NCBI GenBank assembly: GCA_964431365.1
Contig: CAYSJJ010000086.1
Coordinates: 1 to 14,470 of the forward strand
DNA: 14,470 bases
Direction: 5' to 3'
Source: Geomobilibacter sp964431365
GTDB lineage: Bacteria; Desulfobacterota; Desulfuromonadia; Geobacterales; DSM-12255
How positions within the stretch are numbered: the first letter of the stretch is position 1; every line of letters begins with the position of its first letter. The notes under the pieces were generated by a model that had not been told where the DNA came from, searched no databases, and saw only the letters and a program-made list of their open reading frames with translations. Shown piece by piece: positions 1 to 7,724 of this stretch. The position numbers and the translations under genes were made by a program.

Positions 1-1049
1 AGTTCAATAACAGTGTCGATAGAGTATGCGCCGATGCCACGATTGAATACGAAATTCAACCCTTGATCACGCCTTTTTTTGTCTTTCAGTAGTGACTCAA
101 GATACCGGGATCGCGGAAAATCCGGCAACGCAATCGGCAGGTGCAGAGCTGACAGCAGTCCGACGACCCTAGCTGCGTCTGCATCCGACGCGTGCCCGTA
201 AGCCGCCGATAGATGGGCTGCCTGTGCCATTCCGATGGCTACCGCTTCGCCGTGAAGAAATTGCCGGTACCCTGTAAGCGCCTCCACCACGTGCCCGAGC
301 GTATGGCCATAGTTGAGAACGGCCCTCAGCCCCCCCTCACGCTCGTCCAGCTCGACTATGCGGGCCTTGATGGCGCAGGAACGTGCGATTACCGTCCGAA
401 GCAGCGCCGGAGCCCGGCCCAGCAAGGCCTCTGTTTTGGCCTCCAGGAGGTCAAAAAAATCCCGATCAAGGGCAACTCCGTACTTTACGATTTCGGCAAG
501 ACCGGCCAGATATTCCCGCTCAGGAAGGGTATCCAGGGTCTCGGTATCGATAAGGACCAGACGCGGCTGATGAAAGGCACCAATAAGATTCTTGCCGAGC
601 GGATGATTGATGCCGGTTTTGCCGCCGACGCTGCTGTCCACCTGGGCGAGGAGGGTTGTCGGCACCTGGACGAAGGGGATACCTCGAAGGAATGTGGCCG
701 CCGCATAGCCGGCCATGTCTCCGACAACGCCACCACCAAGCGCCACCACGAAACCGTCACGCGTAACCCCACCGGCGATGAGTTGATCGTAGATTGAATT
801 CAGGGTTTCCGCATTTTTGTATTTTTCACCATCGCTCACCTCAACCGCGAGTACGGCAAAGCCGGCAGCCTCGAGAGACGAGTGGACCGCTCCCCGGTAC
901 AGAGCCCCAACCGTGGGGTTGGTAATTACTGCCGCCTGCCTGCCAAGCCCGACAGCACGGCACAGCTCGCCGAGGTCACGCACAGTTCCGGTTCCAACGT
1001 GAATCTGGTAACTACGGTCGCCAAGACCGACTGTAACGATTTCTGCCAT
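1..1049 (-). CDS. aroB: 3-dehydroquinate synthase (3' end off window)
   Basis: Cytoplasmic enzyme of the shikimate pathway that converts DAHP to 3-dehydroquinate using NAD and a divalent metal. The frame is open from ATG at 1049 to the window edge, giving 349 residues. The family usually has about 360, so only some 10-15 C-terminal residues are missing. Visible signatures are the glycine-rich GGGVVGD (105-111), the PTTLLAQVDSSVGGKTG block (130-146), and the metal ligands Glu186 (in LAEIVKYG), His249 (in NYGHT) and His266 (in LHGE), matching E. coli Glu184, His247 and His264. The start is supported by a GGGAG ribosome site about 7 bases upstream, inside the end of aroK. The aroK stop and aroB start share one base (TGATG), which suggests translational coupling. 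It is the last visible gene of aroC-aroK-aroB. Confidence 0.96.
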   Translation of the reverse strand, partial: MAEIVTVGLGDRSYQIHVGTGTVRDLGELCRAVGLGRQAAVITNPTVGALYRGAVHSSLEAAGFAVLAVEVSDGEKYKNAETLNSIYDQLIAGGVTRDGFVVALGGGVVGDMAGYAAATFLRGIPFVQVPTTLLAQVDSSVGGKTGINHPLGKNLIGAFHQPRLVLIDTETLDTLPEREYLAGLAEIVKYGVALDRDFFDLLEAKTEALLGRAPALLRTVIARSCAIKARIVELDEREGGLRAVLNYGHTLGHVVEALTGYRQFLHGEAVAIGMAQAAHLSAAYGHASDADAARVVGLLSALHLPIALPDFPRSRYLESLLKDKKRRDQGLNFVFNRGIGAYSIDTVIE

Positions 1050-1562
1050 CAACACTCCCTCTTCAACCATCGAACAATTACATCCACAACCTCGTCAACC
1101 GATTTGCCGGCCGTATCAACCTCCAGATCGGCCTCGGCATAGAACAACTCGCGCTCGGCAAGGAGCAGCCTAACCCTAGCCTCGGTATCATCACCCTGTA
1201 GAAGCGGCCGAGTTGTATCACCGCACAGTCGTGACCGGACTTCTTCGCAGGAAACCTTGAGGTTGATCACGTTTCCGAAGCTCTTCATTACCTGACGATT
1301 TTCAGGCGCGATGACCACTCCACCACCGGTGGCCACTACCTGGCCGTTCTGTCCGGCTATGGTCTTAAGCACCCGACTTTCCATGGCACGGAAATGGGGT
1401 TCGCCGTATCGAGAAAANNNNNNNNNNCGTCACCGAGAGGCCTGCTTCCTCTTCGATGGCCACATCAAGATCAATGAAAGGAACAGAGAGAAGATGAGCA
1501 AGCCGCCTGCCGACAGCGCTTTTACCCGCCCCCATGAAACCGGTGAGAAACAACGGCTTCAT
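1049..1562 (-). CDS. aroK: shikimate kinase, interrupted by a 10-N gap
   Basis: Phosphorylates shikimate to shikimate 3-phosphate with ATP, in the cytoplasm. The N-terminal part (MKPLFLTGFMGAGKS...) has the Walker A motif GFMGAGKS at residues 8-15 and the substrate-binding FIDLD (Asp31, Asp33). After the gap at 1418-1427 the protein continues in another frame with FSRYGEPHFRA, then the GGG substrate loop (about 78-80 after reconstruction) and the lid RPLLQGDD. Read literally, ten N shift the frame. A six-base gap adding two residues before FSRYGE would give about 169 residues and the usual family pattern (E-I-F-x-x-x-G-E-x-x-F-R), so this is very likely an intact gene with a placeholder gap. 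The aroC stop overlaps its ATG by one base (TGATG). The ribosome site is weak, so it is probably translated by coupling to aroC. Confidence 0.93.
1418..1427. other. assembly gap (10 N) inside aroK
   Basis: Ten unknown bases. The reading frame before and after the run agrees only if the real gap is a multiple of three. Comparison with the shikimate kinase pattern suggests six bases. A second run of the same length lies in pilV, so ten is probably a fixed placeholder rather than a measured size. Confidence 0.95.
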
Positions 1563-2743
1563 CAGAATTCGCTCAGGTAGTCGAGGTACGAAAAAAAATT
1601 CCGCTGCATTTCGGTCATGCTGTCGCCGCCGAATTTCTCAACAAAAACCTCTGCCAGCGCAAAGGCAGTCGCTGCCTCCACGACTACGGCTGCGGCCGGT
1701 ACGGCACAGACGTCGGAACGCTCAACAGTTGCCTCGTACGACTCCTTGGTATCGATATCGACAGAGCGAAGTGGCTTGTAGAGAGTCGGAATCGGCTTCA
1801 TGGCGGCACGGAGCACGATCTCCTCACCGTTGCTGATCCCCCCCTCTATTCCCCCGGCATTGTTGGTCTTGCGGAAGAATCCGGGGGACTTCCCTTTGAC
1901 GATCCTGGCGGAATCGTAATAAATCTCGTCATGGACTTTGGAACCGGGGAGCCGGGCGGCTCCGAAGCCGCATCCAATCTCCACACCTTTGATGGCCTGG
2001 ACCCCCATCACGGCAGCGGCCAGACGGGAGTCGAGCTTCCTGTCCCAGTGGACATGGCTCCCAAGACCAGCAGGCAGACCGCTTACCACGATCTCGACGA
2101 CACCGCCAACGGAATCGCCAGCCTCCTTCATCCGATCAATATGCTCCTTCATCAAGGTCTCGGCAGCCGTATCCCAGGTATAGAGCTCCGAGCGGGCCGC
2201 CAACTCAATCAGATTGGTCAGCGGTACATTGGGCCGTTTGGCGACGACCCCCCCCACTTCGGCAACAAAACCGTTAACCGTCACGCCAAACTGTGACAGA
2301 AGAGCCTTGGCAACACTGCCGACCGCAACCCGCACCGCTGTCTCCCGTGCGCTGGCCCGTTCCAGGATGTTCCGAACATCCCGGTGATCGTACTTCATCG
2401 CCCCGGCAAGGTCGGCATGGCCGGGACGGGAGCGGGTAACGCGGATCTTGTCGTTCAGATGCCGTTCGTAGGGGGACATCTTCTCCTGCCAGTTCTCCCA
2501 GTCGCGGTTCTTGACCGCCAGGGTCACCGGCGAGCCGATGGTCTTACCCCAGCGCACCCCGGACAGGATATCAACCTGGTCTTTTTCGATCAACATGCGC
2601 CCGCCACGGCCGTAGCCACCCTGGCGGCGGGCAAGATCAATATTGATACTCTCTTCTGCTATTGGAAGGTTTGACGGTAGTCCTTCGATAATAGCGGTCA
2701 GTTGGGGGCCGTGTGATTCACCGGCGGAAATGTAACGAAGCAT
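1562..2743 (-). CDS. aroC: chorismate synthase
   Basis: Catalyses the last common step of aromatic amino acid synthesis, EPSP to chorismate, with reduced FMN. From ATG at 2743 it encodes 393 residues, in the upper range typical of bacterial AroC. Family signatures are SAGESHG (6-12), RQGGYGRGGRM (40-50), RPGHADLAGAMKYDHRDVR (106-124), the glycine-rich NNAGGIEGGISNGE (294-307) and RSDVCAVPAA (342-351). An in-frame ATG at 2785 would add 14 residues, but those lie in a hairpin and lack a ribosome site. The 2743 start has GGAG five bases upstream, and its protein begins with the typical MLRYISAGESHG. Its stop overlaps the aroK ATG (TGATG). It heads the aroCKB group. T4P secretin genes next to aro genes are also found in gammaproteobacteria (pilMNOPQ-aroKB). 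Confidence 0.97.
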   Translation of the reverse strand: MLRYISAGESHGPQLTAIIEGLPSNLPIAEESINIDLARRQGGYGRGGRMLIEKDQVDILSGVRWGKTIGSPVTLAVKNRDWENWQEKMSPYERHLNDKIRVTRSRPGHADLAGAMKYDHRDVRNILERASARETAVRVAVGSVAKALLSQFGVTVNGFVAEVGGVVAKRPNVPLTNLIELAARSELYTWDTAAETLMKEHIDRMKEAGDSVGGVVEIVVSGLPAGLGSHVHWDRKLDSRLAAAVMGVQAIKGVEIGCGFGAARLPGSKVHDEIYYDSARIVKGKSPGFFRKTNNAGGIEGGISNGEEIVLRAAMKPIPTLYKPLRSVDIDTKESYEATVERSDVCAVPAAAVVVEAATAFALAEVFVEKFGGDSMTEMQRNFFSYLDYLSEF

Positions 2744-2760
2744 TTTGTCTCCACTGTAAA

Positions 2761-2788
2761 CAAATGCCAGGGCATCCCCTGGCATTTG
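2761..2788 (-). repeat. perfect 12-bp hairpin upstream of aroC
   Basis: CAAATGCCAGGG, loop CATC, CCCTGGCATTTG: a perfect 12-bp stem with a four-base loop. Read on the minus strand it is followed by TTTACAGTGGAG, so there is only a short T tract. The stem ends 17 bases before the aroC ATG, directly against its ribosome site. It could be a weak or Rho-assisted terminator for the pil/lipoprotein transcript, a leader structure controlling aroC translation, or an operator. The structure is certain; its role is not. Confidence 0.75.
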
Positions 2789-2816
2789 CAGCTACCAATT
2801 TACATATTGCTGTCAA
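2789..2816 (-). promoter_or_regulatory. possible promoter for aroCKB
   Basis: On the minus strand TTGACA (2816-2811) is a perfect -35 hexamer, followed after 16 bases by TAGCTG (2794-2789), a poor -10. It sits between the lipoprotein stop (2829) and aroC. Transcription would start inside or just before the 12-bp hairpin. The -10 matches only about half of the consensus, so this is a tentative call. Confidence 0.3.
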
Positions 2817-2828
2817 AAACCAAAAACT

Positions 2829-4400
2829 CTAAAAATTCCCCGTCACCGGGACCATTAGCGATGTCACCAATCCGCCGGGGCTTGTAACGCTAATGTCCAG
2901 CAAACCGGATTGTAACTTTGGAGTGGACCCGGCTGCCAAATTGACTGGCAAGGTGACGCCGTGCCCGGTATTCTGAGGCACGGTATAGTCTGTGAAACCT
3001 GTCAGTGTGCCAAATGGAGCCGTAATAGTTATCTTTGTACCAGACGCCATCGTATTGCCATTGAGATCAGTTACCGTTATCAGCATAGATCCTGGTGCCG
3101 TGATAGGAGAAGGATTACAGGTGATCAAGGCTGCATCAGTTGACATGACCAATTCGCTGTTGGAAAAAATATGCTTAGATTTTGCGCCTTGCACAGTCGA
3201 TGGACGAAGAACGCCATTAAAAATCCCATCCGGGCCATTGAAAACCCCATCACTGTTAAAATCGATAAAGGGTTCATTAGCATCCCTGACACGATTAAAA
3301 TTATCGTCACGATAAGCCTCCGATGTGTCAGTAAATTCGCCGGAATCCGCAACTCCGTTCCCATTGAGGTCGGTAAAGCTCTCCTCGCCAACGGCATAAA
3401 CAAGAACAGTGAAACGACCGTCAGCTATTCGTGGCGATTGGCTTGTCCAGTCAACAGAACAGGCCCCATTGACCGTAGTACACGTAGGCTGGATAGCTCC
3501 CGCCTCTGTAGTAAAGTATACCGCAGTGCCATCAGGTACAGGGTTATTGAAATGGTCTGCAAGTCGAGCAGTGACTTTGACAGCGACACCATCATGATCG
3601 AACGACTCGGAGTTCAGGTTAGAGAACGAGATTGAAAGGCTGTCCTGATCTGGTAGTCCTGTCGACACAGTTAATTGATCGGACTGGGTAAAAATGCTCG
3701 TCCCTCTGACTTGAGCGGAAACCCTGACTGTTGTGGAAACAATCCCAGCATTTACGATAGTTTGCACCCTGCCGCTGCCATCTGTTGTCGCTGAAGATGG
3801 CAGCATTGTAATACCGCCAACGCTTGTATTCAAACTAAAATCAACGGTCTGATTGGATAGCGCCTGACCGGTCGTGTCTCTCACTTCAAAAGTGACAACA
3901 GATGTTTCCGACCGGCTTGCCCCTCCCGTCCCCTTTAGGGAGATAGTTGTTGGAGTAGCTGAAATGAATGAAATAGCATTAGGAGTTTTATCCACGACAG
4001 AAATTGGTGGTGGCGCAGTTGTGCCTGGCGTAGCTTTGATTGTCACTTGCTGAAATTGGGACAATCCTCCAGTTTTTGAATATATTTTAATTACTGTATC
4101 AGCAGCAACACTGACCGCCTGAAAGGTAACTGAAGCCTTTCCATCAGAACCGACACTCTGGGTCGTTGCCGACAACGCAACAATATCCGGACGGTCCGTT
4201 GAGAATGATATTTCGAGCCCTTGGGGATTTCTCCCTTTTGAATCTGCATAGGTAGCTACGGCCGTTCCTGTGGCGCCAGGTTCAAGACTCTGAGTAGCGG
4301 TAAGCGCCAAGGTCCCAGACAATTCAGAGTTACCACCGCCGCCACAACCGGCAAGAAATAAGATCAAAATCCATAGCGTTTTCCAGGCACGAAATCTCAT
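2829..4400 (-). CDS. Ig-like repeat lipoprotein with calcium-binding loops
   Basis: A predicted outer-membrane lipoprotein of 523 residues; I do not recognise a named gene. ATG at 4400 is preferred over an in-frame TTG at 4430 because GGTGGGGG lies just upstream of the ATG and the product then starts with a compact signal peptide ending in the lipobox LAGC (Cys19), followed by Gly, which favours outer-membrane sorting. After a short Gly/Ser stretch come beta-rich, Thr/Ser/Val-rich regions resembling bacterial Ig-like (Big_1/invasin type) domains at about 28-126, 142-248 and 258-340, and another at about 420-523. Between them three EF-hand-like loops follow each other: DLNGNGVADSGE (344-355), DDNFNRVRDANE (365-376) and DFNSDGVFNGPD (380-391). 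The gene begins 30 bases after the pilQ stop, so it is probably co-transcribed with pilMNOPQ. A role at the secretin or in surface adhesion is inference. Confidence 0.85.
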   Translation of the reverse strand: MRFRAWKTLWILILFLAGCGGGGNSELSGTLALTATQSLEPGATGTAVATYADSKGRNPQGLEISFSTDRPDIVALSATTQSVGSDGKASVTFQAVSVAADTVIKIYSKTGGLSQFQQVTIKATPGTTAPPPISVVDKTPNAISFISATPTTISLKGTGGASRSETSVVTFEVRDTTGQALSNQTVDFSLNTSVGGITMLPSSATTDGSGRVQTIVNAGIVSTTVRVSAQVRGTSIFTQSDQLTVSTGLPDQDSLSISFSNLNSESFDHDGVAVKVTARLADHFNNPVPDGTAVYFTTEAGAIQPTCTTVNGACSVDWTSQSPRIADGRFTVLVYAVGEESFTDLNGNGVADSGEFTDTSEAYRDDNFNRVRDANEPFIDFNSDGVFNGPDGIFNGVLRPSTVQGAKSKHIFSNSELVMSTDAALITCNPSPITAPGSMLITVTDLNGNTMASGTKITITAPFGTLTGFTDYTVPQNTGHGVTLPVNLAAGSTPKLQSGLLDISVTSPGGLVTSLMVPVTGNF

Positions 4401-4430
4401 TAATACCCCCACCAATTGGTATAGACGCAA

Positions 4431-7148
4431 CTAACTCACAATCTTCGGTGTAATAAAGATTAGGAGTTCATTCTTGGTTTTATTCTTATTATTGGACTTA
4501 AAGAGCCATCCGAACAAAGGAATGTCTGCCAGGAACGGAACACCGGTATCGGTCTCTGTGTCCGAGTCAACATAGATACCGCCAATGACGGTCGTTTCAC
4601 CGTTCCTTACCACCAACTCGGTGGTCGCTTCCTTTTTGTTGATCGGTGGCGGGGTGCCGCTCCCAGCCGAGTTATTGGAGGCCTTGATCTTCATGGAAAC
4701 ACTCCCGTCCGCCGTGATATGGGGGGTCACCTCCAACGTCAGGGCCGCTTCCACAAATTCTGTTTTGGTCCCCTCTGCCGAGACAGTCTGATAGGGAATG
4801 GATTGCCCTTGCGAGATCTTGGCAGCCTTGTTGTTGACCGTGAGCACCTTCGGTGTGGAAATAATCTTCACCTGGCCGATGGTGGCCGCCGCTGAGAGGC
4901 GCAGGTCCAACTGCACGTTGCTGGTCAGCTTACCGAAAGACATGCCGGTCGCCATGCCGCCGGTAGTAACTGTAGGCAACACCGTCGAAACAACACCGCC
5001 AAGAGATGTGCTCACCGAATTGAGATTGGCGAAGCTGGCAGAACCATCACGGTACGTCAGCCCCCACTGAATCCCGATGTCCCGGGTGAAGTTGGAGGAA
5101 GCCTCGACTATGCGCGCCTCGATCATGACCTGCTTCTCTGGCACATCAAGGGACTCCAACAGCCCCTTCATCTTCTTGATGACCGGTTCCACATCGACGA
5201 CAATGACCTTGTTGGTGCGGGCATCCGAAGAAACCGATACATCCGTACGATACGGTGCTGATGATATGGCCTTGAACTGCTTTTCTATATCGGCAATGGC
5301 GGCAAAGTTGACGTCAAAGATATAGGTCTTCAAGTCCATTTTTTTCACTTCAGCCTGGATCCGGTCACGCTCCTCTTCGTCAAGAGATTTGATCTTGGAC
5401 TTCGGCCTGATCTGGACGATGTTGCCGTCCCGCTGCATGGCCAGCCCCTTGTTTTCCATGATCACATCCAGTGCCTGGTCCCACGGCACATTGACCAGCT
5501 TCAGACTGATGGTCCCGGTAACATCATCGGATACCAGGATATTGAGGTTGCTAACCTCTGCGATCAATTGGAAGATTTTCCGAATGTCGGCGTCCGAGAA
5601 CTCCAGACTTATGCGGCGGCCGTTGTACTTCTTTCCGCTTGCCGCACGTGGCGAATCGGAAACCGACTTTTCCGGTCCCCCCATCTCGTCCACAGCCTTG
5701 TCCACCTTCGGCTTGGTTGCGACCGCAGCCAACGGTTTTTCCGCCACTTGAGCATCGGCCTGATATATGTCTTTGAATTCCCAGATGACAAGGTCGTTTT
5801 CACGGGTAACGGTGGAAGGAGCATCTTGGCTGAGCTTTACCAGAAAACGGGCATCAGCCCCACCGCGAACCTTGACAAGGTAAGGTGTTACCCCCTGAAC
5901 TACACTGGTGAAGCCACTGGTATCAAGGGATCGTTGCAGCCTCTTGGGGAGCTGACAGTTCTTCAATGTGAGCGAAACCCCTTTTGCTGCCTTCACGGGC
6001 TTGCCGACAACACAGTCACCACTGACACGGATTGCAATCCTGGCTTTTCCGTCCTTTTGTGAAAAATCAACGGCCTCGACCGTGGGAGTTCCAGCATGTG
6101 CTGTTTTTCGTGATGATGTAGGGGCAGAACCTTGCTCGACGGTCGGTTGCTTGGCAACGGGCGCGGCGACAGTCTCCTGCGTTGCTGGCACCGCTGTGAA
6201 CGGCGTATCGGCAAATGCAACCATCAGGCCTTCATCTTTTTTGCTGATCTGATAGTAGGGAAGCACTCCCTTTTGTGCATCGAAAACGATACGGATCTTA
6301 TCCGGAGAGGGTCCCAACCGAGCTTTGCCGACGCCAAAGCCGTCTATAGTGATAGTTTTTTCTGTCAGGCCACTCTTCACGCCTGGAATATCGATGACCA
6401 GGCGGTCAGGCTTGGTCAGTTTAAAGGAGTTGTAGGCGTCTACCCCCCCCTTTACCTCAACGCTGATGCCATCTGCAGTCTTAGTAATTGCCGTTAACAG
6501 TTTGCCCTCTGGAGCAGTTGCTTGAACAGCCTCGGCAACGCCCTGACCTGCAGGCTTATCTGCAACCGCCGCCTGGGGCAGTTGTGGCGCTGGATCTTTT
6601 ACCTGCATTGACGGGGCTTCATCTTTCACTGGAGAATTGGCAGACGGCTCCGTATTTGTTTCGGATTGTTTCTGCGCAGCTATGACAGCGGCAGTCGTTG
6701 TCTGCGGGGTCAATGCTACCAAAAGTCTGCTTTTGTCCGCCGGATCTGAGGAAACTTTGAAATCCGTGTCCCGAGCCAAGGAGATTTCCACTCGACTAAG
6801 GGCGCCGGTCCCAAAACTGTGGCTGGAGACCTCTATCCTTTGCACATCCCCTTTGTTGATCTCCTGGATCCCCTTGGCTGGTCCGGGGAGAGTCTGGGCC
6901 AAATCAATAACCGCCTTGGCAGGATTCGCCATCCGGTAGAATGTATAGGTAAGGGGCTTGCTGGCAGAGATCTCGACTTGACTGCCGTCATCCGACACCT
7001 TAACGGCCGAGATCTCGGCTGTCGCATCCGGCAGTTGCGCTGCCTCTGGTTTGACAGCAGCCATACGTTGGGCACAACCGGTGGTAAGTGCTGCCAGCAA
7101 TATGAGGAGCATGCTGCCTTGGCGTATTCTGGACCAGTACACTCTCAT
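4431..7148 (-). CDS. pilQ: type IV pilus outer-membrane secretin PilQ
   Basis: Forms the outer-membrane channel through which the pilus passes. It has 905 residues. The N-terminus is a signal peptide (hydrophobic 13-22) ending near TTGC (Cys25). This resembles a lipobox but has Thr at -3, so lipidation is uncertain. AMIN-like, peptidoglycan-binding regions are visible at about 44-146, 216-312 and 356-458, separated by Pro/Ala/Lys-rich linkers; the third carries Cys379 and Cys397. A secretin/TonB short N-terminal (STN) domain follows at about 510-580, an N1-type domain at 605-675, then the secretin barrel from about 680, with VPFLADIPLFGWLF at 870-883 and the ending LLIFITPKIVS. AAGGAGA lies 7 bases before the ATG. 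The gene starts 12 bases after pilP and is followed 30 bases later by the Ig-like lipoprotein. Confidence 0.97.
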   Translation of the reverse strand: MRVYWSRIRQGSMLLILLAALTTGCAQRMAAVKPEAAQLPDATAEISAVKVSDDGSQVEISASKPLTYTFYRMANPAKAVIDLAQTLPGPAKGIQEINKGDVQRIEVSSHSFGTGALSRVEISLARDTDFKVSSDPADKSRLLVALTPQTTTAAVIAAQKQSETNTEPSANSPVKDEAPSMQVKDPAPQLPQAAVADKPAGQGVAEAVQATAPEGKLLTAITKTADGISVEVKGGVDAYNSFKLTKPDRLVIDIPGVKSGLTEKTITIDGFGVGKARLGPSPDKIRIVFDAQKGVLPYYQISKKDEGLMVAFADTPFTAVPATQETVAAPVAKQPTVEQGSAPTSSRKTAHAGTPTVEAVDFSQKDGKARIAIRVSGDCVVGKPVKAAKGVSLTLKNCQLPKRLQRSLDTSGFTSVVQGVTPYLVKVRGGADARFLVKLSQDAPSTVTRENDLVIWEFKDIYQADAQVAEKPLAAVATKPKVDKAVDEMGGPEKSVSDSPRAASGKKYNGRRISLEFSDADIRKIFQLIAEVSNLNILVSDDVTGTISLKLVNVPWDQALDVIMENKGLAMQRDGNIVQIRPKSKIKSLDEEERDRIQAEVKKMDLKTYIFDVNFAAIADIEKQFKAISSAPYRTDVSVSSDARTNKVIVVDVEPVIKKMKGLLESLDVPEKQVMIEARIVEASSNFTRDIGIQWGLTYRDGSASFANLNSVSTSLGGVVSTVLPTVTTGGMATGMSFGKLTSNVQLDLRLSAAATIGQVKIISTPKVLTVNNKAAKISQGQSIPYQTVSAEGTKTEFVEAALTLEVTPHITADGSVSMKIKASNNSAGSGTPPPINKKEATTELVVRNGETTVIGGIYVDSDTETDTGVPFLADIPLFGWLFKSNNKNKTKNELLIFITPKIVS

Positions 7149-7160
7149 CTGAAAATCTCC

Positions 7161-7724
7161 TTACTTTTTCCTGGTCAGGGTAAGTTTAACGGTTCGTTTC
7201 CGGACATGGCCGTCGTCGTCGCGGAACTTCTCCACAATCTCCACGGAATTAGGGTTGACTTTGGCAACGGTACCGTCGCTATTGCCGACTGCCATCCCTT
7301 TCCTCACCACATAGGCCTTGCCGGAAGGGTCGATCATAAGTGCCCGGTTCTCATTGATGCCGGTAATGATGCCCACGACCTTAAATTTCTCGGTCTCATA
7401 ACTCTGGATTGGCAACAGATCGCCTACCTTCTTCGCAGGCTGTTCGCCCTTTTTGTCTGTCGGCAAAGGAGCAGTGACCGCGGGCTTAAAGGGATCCTTC
7501 TTGGTCGCAAAATCAATTGCAGCCACGCCAGGTGTGCGTGCCGCAGATAGGGTTTTTTGCACACCTGCCTTGGCGCCACTCAACGGCTTCTGAATGGCAG
7601 ACGCCGGCTTGGCAGGCTGCACACTCTGAGGAGGAGGCTCTTCCTTCTTGCACCCGGCGACCAGAGCAATCACAAGGGGGCAAGTCACCAATATGGCCGT
7701 GGCCCTATTTCTTCTTCTTGTCAT
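7161..7724 (-). CDS. pilP: type IV pilus assembly lipoprotein PilP
   Basis: Inner-membrane lipoprotein that links the PilN-PilO dimer to the secretin PilQ. It has 187 residues. A basic N-terminus (MTRRRNR) and hydrophobic stretch end in the lipobox VAGC (Cys25). A flexible Lys/Pro/Ala-rich linker of about 50 residues contains the conserved DPF (77-79). The beta-sandwich domain covers about 103-184 (ETEKFKVVGIITG, KAYVVRKGMAVGNSDG). Its ATG lies inside pilO, overlapping by 20 bases, which suggests coupled translation. No better start exists downstream before the signal peptide. Confidence 0.95.
   Translation of the reverse strand: MTRRRNRATAILVTCPLVIALVAGCKKEEPPPQSVQPAKPASAIQKPLSGAKAGVQKTLSAARTPGVAAIDFATKKDPFKPAVTAPLPTDKKGEQPAKKVGDLLPIQSYETEKFKVVGIITGINENRALMIDPSGKAYVVRKGMAVGNSDGTVAKVNPNSVEIVEKFRDDDGHVRKRTVKLTLTRKK

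Noticed and set aside
213..797. Plus-strand open frame of 194 codons
   Set aside because: Antisense shadow of aroB, whose active-site motifs are read on the minus strand over the same bases.
1049..1562. aroK as a pseudogene with a frameshift
   Set aside because: The frame change coincides exactly with ten N; catalytic motifs are intact on both sides.
2744..2785. ATG start at 2785 for aroC
   Set aside because: It falls in the 12-bp hairpin, lacks a ribosome site and adds residues not typical of chorismate synthase.
3171..3635. Plus-strand open frame of 154 codons
   Set aside because: Antisense to the Ig-like lipoprotein; the minus frame has a lipobox and repeated domain features, while this one has none.
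4401..4430. TTG start at 4430 for the lipoprotein
   Set aside because: It would add ten residues before the signal peptide; the ATG at 4400 has a GGTGGGGG ribosome site and a normal lipoprotein leader.
6819..7550. Plus-strand open frame of 243 codons
   Set aside because: Lies antisense across pilQ and pilP, both strong genes; the translation has no recognisable domain and no good ribosome site.
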